A stretch of DNA of 7,967 bases from positions 12,345 through 20,311 of the forward strand of contig JABUUG010000046.1 of NCBI GenBank assembly GCA_021443285.1, given 5' to 3'. Below the pieces are notes generated by a model, which saw only the letters and a program-made list of their open reading frames with translations, was not told the DNA's origin and did not search any database. The first letter of the stretch is position 1. Every line of letters begins with the position of its first letter. This DNA comes from Bacteroidaceae bacterium (GTDB taxonomy: Bacteria > Bacteroidota > Bacteroidia > Bacteroidales > Bacteroidaceae). A program made the position numbers and the translations under genes. This document shows, piece after piece, positions 4,358-7,967 of the stretch.

Positions 4358-6526
4358 ATGACAACGCACATTGCACATATAATCAAGGATGAATCGGGCA
4401 TTTTAACCCAAAGTTTAGAGAACCATGCAAATGGTGTGGCACATCTGGCATCGCAATTCGCATCGGAATTTGGCATGGGCAGCTGGGGGAAAGTGTTGGG
4501 ACTTCTCCATGACAAGGGGAAAGAGAGGGATTCTTTTCAAACGTACATCAAGACTCTTGCGGGATTGGAAAACAGTTGGCATGGTGAGGACAAGCAACAC
4601 GCATTTGTTGGTGCTTCCATGTGCAAGGAATTGTATAAGGAAGCTGGGATATTGCTGGGCTATCCTATTATGGGGCATCACTCTGGTCTTGACGATTACA
4701 CAAATTTCGGTCAGAAAGTCAATTCCCCTTTACCACAAGGCATAGTCAATGCTGGGAGTCCAATTCCTCTCTCCGCACCTGTTCAAATAAAAGATATAAG
4801 ACATCTGCACCATTTAGTAAGGATGTTGTTTTCGTGTCTTGTGGATGCAGACTATCTCGATACGGAAAGTTTCATGGATGCCTCACATTCCAGACTGAGG
4901 AAAGAAAAAGCCCCACTGGCAGAGTTGAAGCCCATACTGAACACATATCTTGAGAACCTTTCCAAGAAAGCATACAGTTGTGAATTGAACGACCTGCGCC
5001 AAAAGATTCAATGCCGTTGCAGAGAAATGGCTGGTAATGCATCTGGCATATACAGTCTAACCGTACCTACCGGCGGCGGAAAGACTCTATCATCGTTAGT
5101 ATGGGCAATAAACCATGCCATCAAGCATGGAAAGAAAAGAATTATCTTAGCCATTCCTTATACATCTATCGTAACACAGACAGCAGAGATTCTATCGAAC
5201 ATCTTTGGAAGAGAGAATGTGCTTGAGCATCATTCCAACAACGACGAACTCCTGATCAAAGATGAGACCTTGCGCATGAAAATGAGGCTTGCCACCGAGA
5301 ATTGGGACTATCCGATTATCGTGACAACCAATGTTCAACTCTTTGAATCAATTATGAGCAACAAACCATCCGCATGCAGAAAACTCCACAACATCTGCAA
5401 CAGCGTGCTTATTCTTGACGAAGTGCAGACATTGCCCTTAGGACATTTTCAGCCGATTATTGACTCGCTGCAAGCCTACCAACAGATATTCGGCGTGTCT
5501 GTCCTGTTCACCACAGCAAGTCTGCCAGCCCTGCGAGGAGACATCTGCTGGGGACGTGGAGCAGGCAGAAGATTACGCGGCATTGAAAACATTTCAGAAA
5601 TAATACCCGAAGAATGGAACTTGCACGACAAACTGCGACGGACAAGGATTATACTCGACCACTCTCCAATTGAAGAGCCAACTCTTGCCAACAAACTGAC
5701 AGAACACGATAAGGTATTGTGTATAGTAAATACCCGAAGAGAGGCAAAAGGAGTCTTTGAGCTATTGCCAAAAGAAGGTCTGAATATTCATCTTTCAAGA
5801 ATGATGTGTTCGGCACATCTGAAAAAGAAGATAAACGAACTTAAAGAATGCCTGAAAGACGAAACGCAAAAGACAGTACGAGTAGTGGCGACACAGTTGA
5901 TTGAGGCGGGTGTGGACATAGATTTCCCCGTCGTTTATCGGCAGGAGGCGGGTCTTGATTCAGTACTTCAAGCAGCCGGCAGATGCAATCGCGAGGGAAA
6001 AAGGGACATTTGTGATGTGTATGTCTTCCGACTTGTGAAGAAGCCGTTTGGTTCTATCGGACAAGCGAGCGACGCAATGCAAAATCTGGAATCCAACCAT
6101 CCAGACTGGTTTGCGCCCACCACAATGACCGACTACTTTATTCAACGCTATAGCCGCACAGATAATTTTGACAAAGCAGATATAGCCGGCAAACTTTACA
6201 AACCGCTTGAATGGCAGTTTGAAACCGCATCTGTTGAGTTCAACATGATTGGCAATGATGGCTCTGTTTCCGTAATCGTTAATTACGAGGACAGTGCGTC
6301 GCTCGTTGAGGAATTAAGAGTCAAAGGACCTTCATATTCTATGATGAAGCAGTTGTCGCAGTACACTGTGAATGTGCGCAAACGAGACTTTGACGAACTT
6401 TTGAAAAGCGGACTTGTGGAGGAATTGTTAGAGGGCATATTTTACATTCCCGACAATGTCCAATACAGGGATGATGTGGGACTGGTAACAGAAAGCCACT
6501 GGTTAGACGAAATATTAACAGTATAA
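4358..6526 (+). CDS. cas3: CRISPR-associated nuclease-helicase Cas3 (type I-C), HD and helicase domains fused
   Basis: This is the effector of type I interference: recruited by Cascade at an R-loop, it nicks the displaced strand and reels and degrades DNA 3'-5' using ATP. The 722-residue chain has an N-terminal HD nuclease domain (about 15-190) with His23 in ENHANGV, His51-Asp52 in GLLHDKGK, His81, His107-His108 in GHHSGL and Asp163 in LVDADYLD. All the metal-ligand positions therefore look intact. The superfamily 2 helicase core follows: Walker A VPTGGGKT (236-243), PYTSIV (267-272), DEVQ (354-357), TTAS (385-388), VNTRREAKGVF (457-467), ATQLIEAGVDIDF (511-523) and motif VI QAAGRCNR (538-545). 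The length is usual for type I-C. The ATG at 4358 has only a weak ribosome site, normal for the phylum. cas5c follows 11 bases after the stop, so it is the first gene of the operon. Nothing suggests inactivation. Confidence 0.97.
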   Translation: MTTHIAHIIKDESGILTQSLENHANGVAHLASQFASEFGMGSWGKVLGLLHDKGKERDSFQTYIKTLAGLENSWHGEDKQHAFVGASMCKELYKEAGILLGYPIMGHHSGLDDYTNFGQKVNSPLPQGIVNAGSPIPLSAPVQIKDIRHLHHLVRMLFSCLVDADYLDTESFMDASHSRLRKEKAPLAELKPILNTYLENLSKKAYSCELNDLRQKIQCRCREMAGNASGIYSLTVPTGGGKTLSSLVWAINHAIKHGKKRIILAIPYTSIVTQTAEILSNIFGRENVLEHHSNNDELLIKDETLRMKMRLATENWDYPIIVTTNVQLFESIMSNKPSACRKLHNICNSVLILDEVQTLPLGHFQPIIDSLQAYQQIFGVSVLFTTASLPALRGDICWGRGAGRRLRGIENISEIIPEEWNLHDKLRRTRIILDHSPIEEPTLANKLTEHDKVLCIVNTRREAKGVFELLPKEGLNIHLSRMMCSAHLKKKINELKECLKDETQKTVRVVATQLIEAGVDIDFPVVYRQEAGLDSVLQAAGRCNREGKRDICDVYVFRLVKKPFGSIGQASDAMQNLESNHPDWFAPTTMTDYFIQRYSRTDNFDKADIAGKLYKPLEWQFETASVEFNMIGNDGSVSVIVNYEDSASLVEELRVKGPSYSMMKQLSQYTVNVRKRDFDELLKSGLVEELLEGIFYIPDNVQYRDDVGLVTESHWLDEILTV

Positions 6527-6537
6527 TATATAGATGT

Positions 6538-7209
6538 ATGGAATACACCGACAAAGAATTCTGCCTTGAGGTATGGGGCGACATGGCATGCTTCACCCGA
6601 CCAGAACTAAAGGTTGAGAGGGTAAGCTACGACGTTATTACCCCCTCGGCGGCAAGAGCCATTTTTGAGGCTGTCTTTTGGAAACCGGCCATTCGCTGGG
6701 AGGTTACGAAGATAGAGGTGCTCAACCCTATCAAGTGGCATAGTGTACGGCGCAATGAGGTGGGTGCATTGGCAAAGAAATCGCCTATTCTCATTGAAGA
6801 CAATCGACAACAAAGAAACACACTTATGCTCAAAGACGTGAGATACAGGCTACACGCAAAGATGGTATATATCACTGTTTCCGAGCGTAAAGCAGAGAAG
6901 ATGACTCGTGTTGCTGGCAACGACGAGAAACCCATGAAGTATTACGATATGTTTGAGCGTAGGGCCTCCAAAGGGCAGTGTTTCAATCAGCCGTATTTGG
7001 GTACGCGAGAGTGTGTTGCTATGTTCAGACTTATTACAACACAAGATGAAGTATGTGAGCCTATAGACGAAAACCGAGACCTCGGCATCATGCTCTACGA
7101 TATGGATTTCTCCGACGAGAAAAACATTATGCCCATGTTCTACCGCGCAAAAATGGAACACGGAACTATAATTGTGCCACCCTTTAACAGCGAGAAGATA
7201 CTACTATGA
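6538..7209 (+). CDS. cas5c: Type I-C Cas5 (Cas5c/Cas5d), pre-crRNA endoribonuclease and Cascade subunit
   Basis: Type I-C lacks Cas6. Cas5c cuts the repeat RNA and stays bound to the 5' handle in Cascade. The 223-residue protein starts EFCLEVWGDMACFTRPELKV (7-26), the family's RAMP first strand. It then shows the hallmark TPSAARAIFEAVFWKPAIRW (35-54), IEVLNPIKWHSVRRNE (59-74), LKDVRYRLHAKMVY (98-111) and the conserved GQCFNQPYLGTRECVAMF (146-163). Compared by eye with the Bacillus halodurans enzyme recalled from memory, whose catalytic residues are reported as Tyr46, Lys116 and His117, this protein has Phe47, Lys134 and Tyr135 at the matching places. Only the lysine is retained, and another residue may supply the chemistry. 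The start at 6538 gives the expected N-terminus. The stop overlaps the cas8c start as ATGA, which suggests translational coupling. Confidence 0.93.
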   Translation: MEYTDKEFCLEVWGDMACFTRPELKVERVSYDVITPSAARAIFEAVFWKPAIRWEVTKIEVLNPIKWHSVRRNEVGALAKKSPILIEDNRQQRNTLMLKDVRYRLHAKMVYITVSERKAEKMTRVAGNDEKPMKYYDMFERRASKGQCFNQPYLGTRECVAMFRLITTQDEVCEPIDENRDLGIMLYDMDFSDEKNIMPMFYRAKMEHGTIIVPPFNSEKILL

Positions 7210-7967
7210 TACTGAAAGCACTTTATGATTATTATAATCGCCTAAAGGCATACGATGGAAGTGTAGCACCTTTGGGATTCAAGGAGCAAGAGATTCATTT
7301 CATTATAATAATAGATGTAAATGGGAACTTTGTGAGCGTTGAAGACAGGCGTATCGACAAAAAACGTTCTCAACAGTTTCATGTCATATCCGACTCCCGT
7401 TCCAGCGGCATAAAGCCGTACATATTTTATGACAACATGGAATATGTGTTCGGACTTCCGAAAGACGACAACAAGAACACTGTAGCGAAAGCCCCTCAAA
7501 AGTACAATGCTTTTGTTCAGAAATGCAAGGAAATGCAGAAGAAGTATGCAGATTGTGAAGCTTTCTCTGCCGTATGCGCATTTTATGACAAAGGAGAGGA
7601 CAAGAAAGTTCCTGAGGATGCTCTGTGGAGTGAGATGGTGGGGAAAAAGGGAGCAGTGGTCAGTTTCCTCATTCAAGGAGAAACCGAAATTGTGGCATCC
7701 GCAAAAGAGTTGGAAAATGAGACAAGACTTCAAGAAGATTCAGGTAATCAAATGAAACTTCCTATTTGCCTTGTAACAGGAGAACCTTCAGTAGCGGTGG
7801 AAACAACTTCCGCAACAATGATACCGGGCAGTCAGGCAACGGCGAAACTGGTGGCTTTTCAGGTTAATTCCGGCTATGACTCATACGGGAAGAAACAAGG
7901 TGCCAATGCGCCAATTTCCCAAAAAGCCGAAGCCGCCTATACAACCGCCTTGTTGCGCCTTCTGAAC
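7206..7967 (+). CDS. cas8c: Type I-C Cascade large subunit Cas8c (Csd1), N-terminal 254 residues (partial)
   Basis: The ATG at 7206 overlaps the cas5c stop (ATGA), and the frame stays open to the right edge. It starts MILKALYDYYNRL, continues PLGFKEQEIHFIIIIDVNG (22-40) and has PICLVTGEPSVAV about residues 186-198. The region VAFQVNSGYDSYGKKQGANAPISQKAEAAYTTAL, near the right edge, is strongly characteristic of Csd1 (F-x-S-Y-G-K-x-Q-x-x-N-A-P-I-S). In the family this subunit recognises the PAM and helps recruit Cas3 to the target. The visible part is roughly the first 40 percent of a normal Cas8c. In type I-C a small subunit, Cas11c, is made from an internal start late in this gene, which lies outside the window. 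cas7, cas4, cas1, cas2 and the array are expected next. The lower GC of this part resembles the rest of the cas block. Confidence 0.95.
   Translation, partial: MILKALYDYYNRLKAYDGSVAPLGFKEQEIHFIIIIDVNGNFVSVEDRRIDKKRSQQFHVISDSRSSGIKPYIFYDNMEYVFGLPKDDNKNTVAKAPQKYNAFVQKCKEMQKKYADCEAFSAVCAFYDKGEDKKVPEDALWSEMVGKKGAVVSFLIQGETEIVASAKELENETRLQEDSGNQMKLPICLVTGEPSVAVETTSATMIPGSQATAKLVAFQVNSGYDSYGKKQGANAPISQKAEAAYTTALLRLLN

Noticed and set aside
7242..7733. 163-codon minus-strand frame opposite cas8c
   Set aside because: The plus strand encodes an unmistakable Cas8c here. The opposite frame is Leu/Phe/Cys-rich antisense of it.

Overview
The window looks like chromosomal DNA of a Bacteroidota bacterium, probably Bacteroidales and most like Prevotella or a relative. 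The evidence is several exact TAnnTTTG (-7) promoter boxes, weak Shine-Dalgarno sequences, a Bacteroidales-style outer-membrane protein and a lipobox lipoprotein. The genus is inferred from style, not from a marker gene.

The left half (1-4062) is read on the minus strand. From the right it holds a small lipocalin-like lipoprotein (3609-4022), a long gene-free stretch (2753-3608), a MATE-family multidrug/solute exporter (1403-2752), a purine nucleoside permease (NUP)/phosphorylase-like protein (266-1207) and the first 37 residues of an outer-membrane beta-barrel protein (1-113). The gaps carry most of the unexplained structure: a nonamer array in inverted orientation (1251-1383), a TTCTATAC array in the MATE leader (2772-2807), a promoter-to-terminator interval that could be a small RNA or a long MATE leader (about 2890-3099), a four-unit tandem array of small hairpins (3325-3415), and a 16-bp perfect hairpin behind the lipoprotein gene (3519-3562).

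The right half (4227-7967) is read on the plus strand and is the start of a type I-C CRISPR-Cas operon: cas3 (4358-6526), cas5c (6538-7209) and the first 254 codons of cas8c/csd1 (7206 to the edge). In this subtype Cas8c, Cas5c and Cas7 form Cascade, Cas5c cuts the pre-crRNA in place of Cas6, and Cas3 degrades the target. cas7, cas4, cas1, cas2 and the repeat array are expected beyond the right edge. There is no CRISPR array inside the window.

The cas genes are visibly more AT-rich than the MATE and NUP genes, which fits acquisition as a separate block. I do not see an undescribed defence system here. The most worthwhile leads are the non-coding structures and the unusual active-site residues of Cas5c.
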